Source of the DNA: a virus
IMG/VR virus record: IMGVR_UViG_3300030328_002328
Location: 1 to 45,931 of that record
Length of the DNA stretch: 45,931 nt
Reading direction: 5' to 3' (one strand)
Made by a program: the position numbers and the translations under genes. Under the pieces are notes generated by a model. The model did no database searches, was not told the DNA's origin, and saw nothing but the letters and a program-made list of their open reading frames with translations. Below are positions 16,201 through 23,996 of the stretch, piece by piece (positions within the stretch are counted from its first letter, which is position 1; each line of letters begins with the position of its first letter).

Positions 16201-18150
16201 AACAATGAATCTTTTAATATTAGTGGAGGATATCATTTAGGAAACGTGCAAGACCAAACAGGCTTTCAGAATGCAATTGTCAATCCCGACTTTATTAATT
16301 GTTATACGTTCGGTAATGGGGCGGAAAGTTATAAAATAAGAGACTCTATAAAAGGGAAGGCTTTAACTTTAGGAAATAGAATATTTACAACTTCTAATGA
16401 AGAGTATAAGCAGGCTCATAGGTTTGCTGACATTACATATAGTGGGGTGTATAATGATGAATCTAACGTTAATAGATTAAATGAATTTAATTTAGGTTTA
16501 TTAAACTTTAAAGCGCTAGAAGAAACCTATGGAGATGTAGAGATATTATATGCTAGAGAAACTGATATTTTAACTCTACAAGAAGATAAGATTTCTTATG
16601 TATTAGCTGGCAAAAACTTATTATCCGATGCCGTGGGCGGAGGAGCTGTTACTTCAGTTCCAGAGGTGTTAGGGACACAGATTGCGAGAATAGAAGAGTT
16701 TGGTATTAGTAATCACCCAGAAAGTTTTGCTGCATTTGGGGAAAATAAATATTTCTCGGATGCTAAGAGAAATGTTATTATTAAGCTAACAGGCTCATCA
16801 GCGCAAAATGAACAGTTAACCCTTATTTCTAATGAAGGGATGAGAAGCTGGTTTAGAGATTTATTTGCAGACGCTTCAGCTACTCAAAAATTAGGAGGAT
16901 ATGACCCTTATATGCACGAATACATTTTTACTTCTAACACTATTATAAAACCGGAAACGGAATTATGTACAGCTTGTGGTGTTACTAAAAATATTACAGT
17001 AGTGGCAACCCAAGAGTTTGTTTATTGTGTAGATATTACAGAGGAGACAGGCACGGTATACATAGATTATGTTATACCATTTGAGAATAGCGATTTAATA
17101 ATTACAGAAGGAACAGAACAGCAGGTGATAACAGAGGGAGGAGACGATATAGAAACTGAAGCACAATCTTCAGGAACAGGCTATACAATACAAGCTATAT
17201 ATAATGGCGTTACCTATACCACTGGGGTTGTTTATCAAAGCGGAACATTAAGCTTCTTAAAAGAAACTCCAGTTCCTACAGAGGTAGTTTTAATTATATC
17301 TACAGACGCAAGTGTCGATGATACTATTCAGGTTACGGTGAAATGCCCTGGCCCACTTCTGTTTAATGTATACAGTATAACTTTGTCTACTAACGCAAAT
17401 GCAGGACAATTTATTCACACTGAATATTTATGGACAAAAGGAACAGTTACATCTCCAACGCAATCTGATTTAGTTACTTTAGCAGCCAGCCCTAACGACC
17501 CTATTGTTTCTCAATATAGGGAATCAGAAGGGGGTCAAGGCTCTGGTGTTATACCAGCAGATGGGGCTGTTATAACTATGAGGTCTAACAAAATTAATTT
17601 CGATGATTTTGTCTTTAACACTACCGATAATGCGTTTAGGTATTTAAGAACCGACGCTCTGTATGAAAACAACTCTACAGATATGAACATACTTTTAGCA
17701 GCATCGGTAGCAGCAACTCCAATAGTAACTTCAGGTGCTCCTAATTTATATTCCGCAGGGTTTACGCTTCCAGCTGGAGGGGATAAGCTTTATTTGGTAT
17801 ATGATTTAAGAAGCTCCCTAGGAGAGCAGTTATGTTTTTCTACATTAGATGGATATGATTCTTGTTGTAGTTGTACTTTCCCTCCAACGCCTACACCAAC
17901 GCCGGTTGCTCCGAGTCCGACACCAGCGCCAACTTATGACTACTTTATTGGGATTGACTGCGTTAATTTACAAGCAGTATACCTTAAGGCAGTATCAAGC
18001 TTAGGAATTGTTGTGGGTGATGAAGTTCAGTATTCCTTTGGAGGAGCGGTTGTTGGATGTGCATCATTGTACGCAATAGGAGGAACGGGGACAAACGGAG
18101 AGGTAACGGTGCAAGTAACAGGATGTGGAGATTCAAGATGTTCAGTATAA
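13222..18150 (+). CDS. Large tail nozzle/muzzle-type protein with C-terminal fibre module
   Basis: 1642 aa. The N-terminus has the pattern I know from podovirus nozzle or muzzle proteins: RGRMNKSLDERLVPNGEYVD (10-29) followed by ALNVRLGSTEETEIGAVENSKG. A long beta-rich body follows, with blocks such as LLFFTDNYNPPRVVNI that suggest beta-propeller-like repeats. A short AP-TP-TP linker occurs near 448-455. At about 1553-1572 there is a Pro/Thr-rich linker preceded by a Cys cluster (CCSC). The last 70 residues form a Cys-rich module like those of the next gene. The protein would close the tail tube and anchor fibres. The terminal module looks recently joined by the linker. Confidence 0.7.
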   Translation: MANIQRNFIRGRMNKSLDERLVPNGEYVDALNVRLGSTEETEIGAVENSKGNIPLTTLQYVDGTALSSQARCIGAFEDGANLVIYWFVHDPAFTQGATGKLDLVISFDVETGELIYHVISIDNGNGIDTTLNFNPNYLITGVDKIDNLLFFTDNYNPPRVVNINQNYGDPASGTDLDTFNQDEILVVKKPPTSAPTIEPYYVSTITDAYLEDKMICFAYRYKYANNEYSATSQFSEPTFNPGNFDFSANSYLNEGMVNQDNACNITYNTGGSSVTDIQLLFKESDSTSIKVIETFNKKELGYTDNSLRTFAFTNRKIFTVLPSSEILRLYDNVPQVAKAQTLMGNRLMYGNYKEGYDLVASDGSKVLLDFTADYKSDEISILTIPAHTSEGAFTFTPTSASKSIANSVLNLDLSSLVAGSSKLKAGTEITINFGVTYFANELSSGLAPTPTPSAAVYELTWSYTLIEDYANVAAFVNSTDFQEKIGTASTIQTVTNAQAGIGNTLTDVFNRAIPEVFDATYNDLLQTGITSSTASSPAKGEPLTASISSTAPNTVQIHNLAAQYTDSTFTLYSYYGIVNETCSFRESLSIKSLHSNRGYEFGIVYMDDYNRASTALVSPYNAINIPCSKSTSQNYAQITIPTNQKPPSWATKYKFVIKPTAEAYNTIYSNVVYRDTVSNASYFLLEGENANKVEAGDRLIVKADSTGPMTRCITATVLEKEAQSAGFITIYDAAGASIEVIGGVYMKMNASNFTSIQDPDAVIAVDPVKATCGTSDDISVVSFPFFTTVNRASPLTSTYDVYDVPVGTRIVMKVEMQRNGTGTGEGTGRRNYILEQTLTASTSYTNMADWFVGDNVASILNNGVKNPGELQTINNVFITPQVTTGAVPFTTQGRNFACKTTTELNASTYFGGGSTSPLNFNDDFYYRIYEDSSTQDTNGNNLIYLLVSGSKAIGDTPNGKSIVDVSFTVYRGDSATYIFETEPEDALPDVWYENNESFNISGGYHLGNVQDQTGFQNAIVNPDFINCYTFGNGAESYKIRDSIKGKALTLGNRIFTTSNEEYKQAHRFADITYSGVYNDESNVNRLNEFNLGLLNFKALEETYGDVEILYARETDILTLQEDKISYVLAGKNLLSDAVGGGAVTSVPEVLGTQIARIEEFGISNHPESFAAFGENKYFSDAKRNVIIKLTGSSAQNEQLTLISNEGMRSWFRDLFADASATQKLGGYDPYMHEYIFTSNTIIKPETELCTACGVTKNITVVATQEFVYCVDITEETGTVYIDYVIPFENSDLIITEGTEQQVITEGGDDIETEAQSSGTGYTIQAIYNGVTYTTGVVYQSGTLSFLKETPVPTEVVLIISTDASVDDTIQVTVKCPGPLLFNVYSITLSTNANAGQFIHTEYLWTKGTVTSPTQSDLVTLAASPNDPIVSQYRESEGGQGSGVIPADGAVITMRSNKINFDDFVFNTTDNAFRYLRTDALYENNSTDMNILLAASVAATPIVTSGAPNLYSAGFTLPAGGDKLYLVYDLRSSLGEQLCFSTLDGYDSCCSCTFPPTPTPTPVAPSPTPAPTYDYFIGIDCVNLQAVYLKAVSSLGIVVGDEVQYSFGGAVVGCASLYAIGGTGTNGEVTVQVTGCGDSRCSV
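17881..17934 (+). repeat. Pro/Thr linker coding tract in the nozzle gene
   Basis: Coding repeat of CC(T/A/G)AC(N) type units giving PTPTPTPVAPSPTPAPT. The dipeptides TP, AP, SP and VP are those modified in hydroxyproline-rich glycoproteins. It joins the nozzle body to a C-terminal Cys module. Confidence 0.7.
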
Positions 18151-18156
18151 AATGGT

Positions 18157-18164
18157 TAACTTTG
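18157..18164 (+). promoter_or_regulatory. Bacteroidota-type -7 promoter box (TAACTTTG)
   Basis: TAACTTTG lies between the nozzle stop and the fibre ATG at 18176, with only 11 nt from box to start codon, implying a very short 5' leader. It would drive the 875-aa fibre gene. Confidence 0.6.
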
Positions 18165-18175
18165 TAAAATTATAA

Positions 18176-20803
18176 ATGGCAGCATTAGGAACATATTATT
18201 ATAGCTCAGCAAGTTTTTCAACTGCCACAGCTTTATATACTGATGCTGACTTAAACACTTTTGCTCCAGATGGATGGTATTCAGATGAAAGTATATACAG
18301 ACAGCAAGCAGCTGGAGTTTTATTTGCTGAAAGCACATGCCCTAACTGTGCTTCACCAGCGCCAGTACCAACACCAATCGTTTATGATTATAGGCAATAT
18401 ACAGAATGTGGAGGTGCTACAACTCAAGTGTTTAGAGTAGTATCAGGAGGGAGCTGGCCAGCTTCAGTAGAATATGATTCAAAATGTTGGGAAAATCCTG
18501 TAGTTACAGGTTCTACATCTACAGTTAATGTTAATGGTCTTCCTAGTTATCCTGATTGTGCTACATGTACAGGCACTCCAACCCCAACCCCGATACCAAC
18601 CCCTGTACCAGCTATTACTTATGACTATAAAGAATATACAGAATGTGGAGGTTCAACAACCCAGGTATTTAGAGGGGTATCAGGATATGTTTTTCCTTCT
18701 TTCTTAGGATATAGTGGAAATTGTTGGGAAAACCCGTTAGCTACAGGGTCTACTTCAACAGTAGATGCAGCAGGTTTAACCACTTATGCAAACTGTGCAG
18801 CTTGTACGCCAACACCAACACCTGTACCAGTGCCTGTAGCACCAGTGCCTACTGCTACTGGAACACAAATATTTTCTACCTATACAGTGGGTAATGGAGT
18901 TGGAAATTCCGCAGCTGCTTGTGCAGCGCAAGCTACAAACAGTATGTATACATCAAGAGCTAACGTAGCTTCAATACAAGTGAATGATATAATTTATACA
19001 AATGTAGGCCTTACAAATGTGTGGAATGGGGCAACAAATTATTACGGTGTAACTAATGTAAATGGTCATTATCCTGATTTAGATAGTGGGTTTGCTTTAC
19101 TAATAAATGCTTCAGGTGTGGTAAATACAATAGTAGACTGTACCGCTCCAACACCAACGCCAGTAGTACCTTCTACTCCTACCCAAGATGTAACAATAAG
19201 AGAGTGTGGAACAACAACGCCAACTTATGATATAAGAATCTCAGGAACAGGAGGATACTTTGTAGGGCAAGCGCTAAGAATAACCGGAGCAGCAAGTAGT
19301 CCAAATCCAGAATTTACAGGAGCAACTTGTTGGGAGATAACCGATGCAGCTGCCATCTCTTATGATTCAACTGTTACAGTAGATAGTGCAGACTCTAGTT
19401 GTGGAGGATGTACACCAACGCCAATATATGAATATAAAGAGTATACAGAATGTTACACTTCTACTACGCAAGTATTTAGAAAACTAACAACAACATCTAG
19501 TTGGCCAAATGTAATAAAGTATAATGTAAGTGGTAATGATTTATGTTTCTCTAATGCTCAAACAACAACCGCAACATCAAGCGTAAGTATTGAAACTTTA
19601 ACTAATTATGTAAACTGCTTTGATTGTGAAAGCCCTTCTACTTACAGTACAGGGTTTGCTCAAAACGGAGAAGCAAATGAAGCCACAGCATGTGGTAAGC
19701 CGACTAACGACTATATATTTACAAGTAGAGCGAATGTGGGATTAATTCAAGTGGGAGATACTATGTATGCGAACTCATCTGAATCTACAGTATTTGATGG
19801 AGCATTAGAATGGTACGGGGTATCAAATGTTTTAGGTCAAGTAACACCTGATTATGTTTTATTAATTAACTCTTCAGGTACGGTTAATGCTAAAGTAAGT
19901 TGTCCTGTTCCTTCTCCTTCTCCTAGCCCAGTAGCACCTAGCCCAGTAGCTACAACAAATGTTAGAGTTGTAGATTGTAATGATGCTACTGAAGATGCTT
20001 ATGTAACATTAGTAGGAACATACGGTTCTAGTACAATAGGATTGGCTCTTAAACTTAGTGGTGGTTCAGGTGGTTCATGTGAAAGTGGTTTTGATGCAAC
20101 TAAATGTTGGGAAATTGTAGCGGTAGGCACGGCATCTGATTGTAGCGTAACTACAGTAGAGGTAAACACTAACTGTGCTTCCTGTACTCCTGTAACACCT
20201 ACCCCTACGCCTACACCTACGCCTACACCATCGCCAGTAGCGCCTACACCTACGCCTACTCCAACACCTGTACCGGTAACTTCTAATTACTACTACGCAG
20301 TTACTAGATGTGATGGAGGCGTTGATACTTACACTGAAATAGTATCTACTATTGTCCTTTCAGTAGGAGCGTCAGTATTTATGCCTGACAATAATTGTTA
20401 TGAAATTCAAGATGTGCCTGCGGGAATAAACTCTAATAGCTATAGCGCTAATTATAGTGATTGTTCAGCTTGTAGCGCTGCATCACCTACCCCTACTCCA
20501 GTAGCGCCGACACCTACTCCAGCGCCGACACCTACTCCTACTCCCGTGCCTACACCTGTGCCATCAGCAAGTTGTTTTGCTTTAACAGGAACGCAAGGAG
20601 CGTCTGCAACAATAGCATGTGCGGGCTCAAGAGTTGAAGACCTATACTTCAATACAGGAGATTTATGTACAGCAACTGTTTATTATGGAAATATCCCTGG
20701 ATGTTCCACCCCTTACTCTTCAGCAATCTATGTAAGTGTAGGAGGGAATCAGAGATACTGGAACGGGTCTGCCTTTACTTACTTCTGTACAGGATGTCCT
20801 TAA
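18176..20803 (+). CDS. Modular Cys-rich tail fibre with Pro/Thr-rich linkers
   Basis: 875 aa built from repeated modules of about 65-95 residues separated by Pro-rich linkers. Type A (YxYxEYTEC...TQVFR...CWENP...CAAC) occurs near 70-135, 150-215 and 418-485. Type B (TSRANV...IQV-D...YYGV-NV...LLIN-SG-VN) occurs near 230-325 and 487-580. Type C (CWEI block) occurs near 335-410 and 590-665. Further modules fill 695-875. Most modules close with a CxxC (CATC, CAAC, CGGC, CASC, CSAC), followed by PTP, APTP, VPTP or SPSP linkers. There is no signal peptide or enzyme motif. It probably forms an extended, flexible receptor-binding appendage. The downstream oxygenase/glycosylation genes suggest its linkers are modified. 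Confidence 0.7.
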   Translation: MAALGTYYYSSASFSTATALYTDADLNTFAPDGWYSDESIYRQQAAGVLFAESTCPNCASPAPVPTPIVYDYRQYTECGGATTQVFRVVSGGSWPASVEYDSKCWENPVVTGSTSTVNVNGLPSYPDCATCTGTPTPTPIPTPVPAITYDYKEYTECGGSTTQVFRGVSGYVFPSFLGYSGNCWENPLATGSTSTVDAAGLTTYANCAACTPTPTPVPVPVAPVPTATGTQIFSTYTVGNGVGNSAAACAAQATNSMYTSRANVASIQVNDIIYTNVGLTNVWNGATNYYGVTNVNGHYPDLDSGFALLINASGVVNTIVDCTAPTPTPVVPSTPTQDVTIRECGTTTPTYDIRISGTGGYFVGQALRITGAASSPNPEFTGATCWEITDAAAISYDSTVTVDSADSSCGGCTPTPIYEYKEYTECYTSTTQVFRKLTTTSSWPNVIKYNVSGNDLCFSNAQTTTATSSVSIETLTNYVNCFDCESPSTYSTGFAQNGEANEATACGKPTNDYIFTSRANVGLIQVGDTMYANSSESTVFDGALEWYGVSNVLGQVTPDYVLLINSSGTVNAKVSCPVPSPSPSPVAPSPVATTNVRVVDCNDATEDAYVTLVGTYGSSTIGLALKLSGGSGGSCESGFDATKCWEIVAVGTASDCSVTTVEVNTNCASCTPVTPTPTPTPTPTPSPVAPTPTPTPTPVPVTSNYYYAVTRCDGGVDTYTEIVSTIVLSVGASVFMPDNNCYEIQDVPAGINSNSYSANYSDCSACSAASPTPTPVAPTPTPAPTPTPTPVPTPVPSASCFALTGTQGASATIACAGSRVEDLYFNTGDLCTATVYYGNIPGCSTPYSSAIYVSVGGNQRYWNGSAFTYFCTGCP
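20196..20274 (+). repeat. Tandem 6-nt CCTAC(N) tract encoding PTP linker
   Basis: Near-perfect hexanucleotide repeat (CCTACG/CCTACA/CCTACT units) interrupted once by CCATCGCCAGTAGCG. It encodes a run of TP dipeptides plus SPVAP. Such tracts are prone to unit gain or loss in multiples of six, which would keep the frame and change linker length. Confidence 0.75.
20482..20570 (+). repeat. Second tandem PTP-coding tract in the fibre gene
   Basis: Repeats of CCTACTCC and GCGCCGACACCTACTCC (the latter unit twice) encode a linker of the type PTPVAPTPAPTPTPVPTPVP between the D-type module and the last module. Same composition and likely slippage behaviour as the tract at 20196-20274. Confidence 0.7.
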
Positions 20804-20831
20804 TATAATAGGCATCATAAAAAATATTTAT

Positions 20832-20839
20832 TACCTTTA
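20832..20839 (+). promoter_or_regulatory. Near-consensus -7 box (TACCTTTA) with A/T leader
   Basis: TACCTTTA differs from TAnnTTTG only at the last base and is followed by the repeated leader TTAAATTAAATTAAATCAA up to the ATG at 20860. The same kind of leader precedes the scaffold (7582) and 276-aa (10334) genes. It may be a weak start for the modification cassette. Confidence 0.35.
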
Positions 20840-20859
20840 GTTAAATTAAATTAAATCAA

Positions 20860-22161
20860 ATGCAAGAAATTAAAAATTTTCTGACAGCAAAAGAATGTAA
20901 GGAATTAATTAAAATGATAGACGCTAATCATACCCGTTCATCGGTAGTGGTAGGTGGAACAGATAGGAGTGATGTTACTGACCATAGAACTTCAAGCACT
21001 TCAAATTTAGAAATACACAATCCTTTAATTCAAGATATAAAAGACAGAGTAGGGAAGATGTTAGGCATTGACACCAACAAAGGAGAGGCATTACAAGGAC
21101 AACTGTACGAACCTGGTCAATATTTTAAACCTCATAATGATTTTTTTGGAGGTGTAGCTTATGACATGCACTGTAAAGCTTCAGGGAATAGAACTCACAC
21201 TTTAATGATATATCTAAATGATGATTTTGAAGGGGGAGGAACAAGATTTCCTCAACTAAACACTACAGTACAACCTGAAACAGGTAAAGCTTTGTGGTGG
21301 GAGAACATGGTGGACGGAAAAGTGCAAGAGCAATATTTACATGAAGGCGTGACGGTAGATGAAGGGAAAAAATATATTGTCACTTCGTGGTGGAGAGAAA
21401 GAAATTGGGATGGGAGTGGAGATGAAAATATGTATCGCCAATCTACAAAAGAAAATAAGGTAACTAAAATGGAAGAGCCTCAGATAGTTGAAGGGATGCA
21501 AAATAAATCTTATATAGTAAAAGCCTCCCAGGCACAAGGCCTTAAAGAGCCTGAAGAAAAAAAAGAATTTACATCTGTAGAGGATTTCCCTCGTTTTTCC
21601 GATAATGGTTTTATGTTAATGAAATGCCCAACAGAAACCTGGAATTTAATAAAGGAGTCTTATGAGTTATTGAAAGATAAAAAAGAGAATGAAGAGTTTG
21701 TTGGAAAAGATGAGTTTATAAAAGGAGGAGGCTCGGAGATAATGTCTTTTGACCATCTTCCTTCTGTGCGTACATTAATTCATAATCAATTATTAAAACC
21801 TCACGAGGATTGGATTAAAGAAAAATTAGCCCCTTCATTCATATATGGTATTCGTTCTTATACTAAAGGAGCAACATTAACTCCTCATGTAGATAGAATA
21901 GCAACACACCACATAAGCTCTATTATAATAGTAGATAAAGATTTAGCTTGCGGGTGTGCTAATAAACCAAATGCAGATGACTGGCCTTTAGATATACAAG
22001 GTCATGATGGAGAGTGGTATAAAGTATATGCGCAGCCTGGGGATATGATACTTTATGAATCAGCTACTTGTGAACACGGAAGAAAAGAAACTTTTGGGGG
22101 CACATATTTTAGAAACTTTTATGTTCATTACAACCTTAAAGATTGGGTATATAAACAATGA
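20860..22161 (+). CDS. Tandem double 2OG-Fe(II) oxygenase, prolyl 4-hydroxylase-like
   Basis: 433 aa with two oxygenase-like domains. Domain 1 (about 1-180) has the full prolyl-4-hydroxylase pattern: RTSSTSNL, QLYEPGQYFKPHND with iron ligands H92 and D94, LNDDFEGGGTRFP, then H161 and 2-oxoglutarate ligand K171 (HEG...GKKYIVTSWW). Domain 2 (about 245-430) again has PHVD (H343, D345) and CEHGR (H406), with R418 as possible 2OG ligand. Both metal triads look intact. The enzyme would use O2 and 2-oxoglutarate, most simply to hydroxylate prolines. It lies between two genes for proteins with Pro/Thr linkers and is coupled by overlap (ATGA) to sugar genes. Other substrates cannot be excluded. Confidence 0.85.
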   Translation: MQEIKNFLTAKECKELIKMIDANHTRSSVVVGGTDRSDVTDHRTSSTSNLEIHNPLIQDIKDRVGKMLGIDTNKGEALQGQLYEPGQYFKPHNDFFGGVAYDMHCKASGNRTHTLMIYLNDDFEGGGTRFPQLNTTVQPETGKALWWENMVDGKVQEQYLHEGVTVDEGKKYIVTSWWRERNWDGSGDENMYRQSTKENKVTKMEEPQIVEGMQNKSYIVKASQAQGLKEPEEKKEFTSVEDFPRFSDNGFMLMKCPTETWNLIKESYELLKDKKENEEFVGKDEFIKGGGSEIMSFDHLPSVRTLIHNQLLKPHEDWIKEKLAPSFIYGIRSYTKGATLTPHVDRIATHHISSIIIVDKDLACGCANKPNADDWPLDIQGHDGEWYKVYAQPGDMILYESATCEHGRKETFGGTYFRNFYVHYNLKDWVYKQ

Positions 22162-23174
22162 GTAAAAATATTTTAATTACTGGAGGAGCTGGCTTTATAG
22201 CCCATCACGCTATAGAATATATATTAAACCATACGGACTGGAATATTGTAAGCTTAGATAGATTAGATTTTAGTGGCAACCTGAATAGGATACAGGAAGT
22301 GGTGGGAACACGAAAAGATAAAGGTAGAGTTAAAGTAGTTCACCACGACTTAAAAGCTCCATTAAACTCCCAAATAATAACTGCTATAGGTTCAGTAAAC
22401 TATATTGCTCATTTAGCGGCAGGCTCTCACGTAGACCGAAGCATATACTATCCGATGGAGTTTGTTTTAGACAATGTAGTAGGTACGGCAAATATTTTAG
22501 AATATGCAAAAAGCTTAAACGCTTTAGAGAAGTTCGTTTACTTTAGTACAGATGAAGTGTTTGGCCCTGCTCCAGGAGATGTAAAATACAAAGAGAATGA
22601 TAGATACAACTCAACGAATCCTTATAGCGCTAGCAAAGCTGGAGCAGAAGAATTGGTTGTAGCATTTGAAAACACTTATGGTATGCCTAATATTATTACA
22701 CATACTATGAACGTGTTTGGAGAACGTCAACATCCTGAAAAATTTATTCCAATGTGTATTAAAAAAGTATTGAATGAAGAAAAGATTTTAATTCATGGGA
22801 ATAAAGAAAAAACAATAGCTGGCAGTAGGCATTACATACACGCAAAAGATGTAGCAAGCGCCCTGGTTTTTCTAATCAACACCCCTACCCCATCCGTACC
22901 AGATGAGACGGGTATTAAATGTCCTAAATTTAATATAGTAGGAGCAGAAGAGATAGATAATTTATCTTTAGCTTCAGCTATTGCAGGGGTTTTAGATAAA
23001 AAACTACATTATGAAATAATTGATTTTCATTCTTCAAGACCTGGTCATGATTTAAGATATGCTTTAGATGGGAAAAAAATGAAAAACTTAGGATGGACTC
23101 CAAGCGAAGTGTATAACAAGCTTAAAGAAACAGTAGAGTGGAGTTTGGAAAATAAGCGATGGTTACTCTCATAA
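22158..23174 (+). CDS. NDP-sugar 4,6-dehydratase-type extended SDR enzyme
   Basis: 338 aa, usual length for the family. The Rossmann motif is TGGAGFIA (8-15; the third glycine is Ala). The dehydratase triad STDEVFG gives T131, D132 and E133, and NPYSASK gives Y156 and K160. RHYIHAKDVASAL and LGWTPS near the C-terminus are also typical. TDE rather than TSE favours a dTDP-glucose 4,6-dehydratase (RmlB-like) over a UDP-xylose synthase, making a 4-keto-6-deoxy sugar nucleotide in the cytosol. The start overlaps the oxygenase stop (ATGA); the next gene follows after the TAA with no gap. It probably supplies the donor for the two glycosyltransferase-like products that follow. Confidence 0.8.
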   Translation: MSKNILITGGAGFIAHHAIEYILNHTDWNIVSLDRLDFSGNLNRIQEVVGTRKDKGRVKVVHHDLKAPLNSQIITAIGSVNYIAHLAAGSHVDRSIYYPMEFVLDNVVGTANILEYAKSLNALEKFVYFSTDEVFGPAPGDVKYKENDRYNSTNPYSASKAGAEELVVAFENTYGMPNIITHTMNVFGERQHPEKFIPMCIKKVLNEEKILIHGNKEKTIAGSRHYIHAKDVASALVFLINTPTPSVPDETGIKCPKFNIVGAEEIDNLSLASAIAGVLDKKLHYEIIDFHSSRPGHDLRYALDGKKMKNLGWTPSEVYNKLKETVEWSLENKRWLLS

Positions 23175-23996
23175 ATGAACTCTTTTAACTTTTTAATAAC
23201 CGCTCACTCTAACAACAAAACACGTTTAGACCTGCTTATTGATTGTATAAAGTCAATAAAAAAATTCGGATACAAAGCTATTGTTGTTGACCATTACTTT
23301 AATCATGAAGCTTTTGATTTAGCAGATGGATTTGTGTGGGTAGAAGATAATGATATTGTTACTCCGGCGCAGTGGGATAAATATAACCTCTTTCACGCTA
23401 GTCAAACAGCGTATGAGAGGTACGACACCTTTACTCCTTATGATAGCTTTGCTCCCTACGCTATCATCAATCAGTTTAAAAAAGGATACAGGTTAGTGGA
23501 GGGTGAAGGAGTGTTTAGTATTCATTATGATTTTTTGTTAAAAAAAGATGTAGCTGAATTAATAAACAAATACCCAAATAGAGATGGTATTTTTTTTAAA
23601 TATCCTCCAGATAATATGTCATTATTTAGCAGTTGTTTTTATTTGAAAAAATCTTTATGGCACAAGTTTGAAAGAATAAAATCTTTAGACCACTATATGC
23701 AGGAGATTAATAAGTATATGGAGTGGTATTTTTACCAAGAGTTTAAAGAGGAAAATGTAGAGATTCTTCCTCTTCATCCTAGGGATTATTTTATTAATGA
23801 TTTATATTACAGGTCTAACCAGCTGAATTTAAACTGCAACCTTTATGCTTTACAAGATGAGGTTTTATTTAACTTTAAAGATTCGTTTGAAATAACTGAA
23901 AAGAAAAGGGATTATTATTTTCAAAAAGAAAACAAGCCCCTTAATATTCATTTAAGTAAAGACCATTTTAAGTACCACACATTTAGAAAGAAATGA
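23175..23996 (+). CDS. Glycosyltransferase-like protein (tentative)
   Basis: 273 aa, soluble, aromatic-rich. The N-terminus (FNFLITAHSNNKTRLDLLIDCIKSIKKFG, about 4-32) followed by KAIVVDHYFNHEAFDLADGFV resembles the first strands of a GT-A fold. VEDND (about 55-59) may hold the metal-binding acidic residues. No full family signature is visible. It begins right after the dehydratase stop and overlaps the next gene by 4 nt (ATGA), so it is locked into the modification operon. The likely role is transfer of a sugar to a virion protein or glycan; it could also be a non-enzymatic partner. Confidence 0.45.
   Translation: MNSFNFLITAHSNNKTRLDLLIDCIKSIKKFGYKAIVVDHYFNHEAFDLADGFVWVEDNDIVTPAQWDKYNLFHASQTAYERYDTFTPYDSFAPYAIINQFKKGYRLVEGEGVFSIHYDFLLKKDVAELINKYPNRDGIFFKYPPDNMSLFSSCFYLKKSLWHKFERIKSLDHYMQEINKYMEWYFYQEFKEENVEILPLHPRDYFINDLYYRSNQLNLNCNLYALQDEVLFNFKDSFEITEKKRDYYFQKENKPLNIHLSKDHFKYHTFRKK

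Noticed and set aside
20808-20825. Hairpin-like GATG(T)CCT...AGGCATC after the fibre gene
   Set aside because: Stem is bulged and not followed by a T-run, so I do not call it a terminator.
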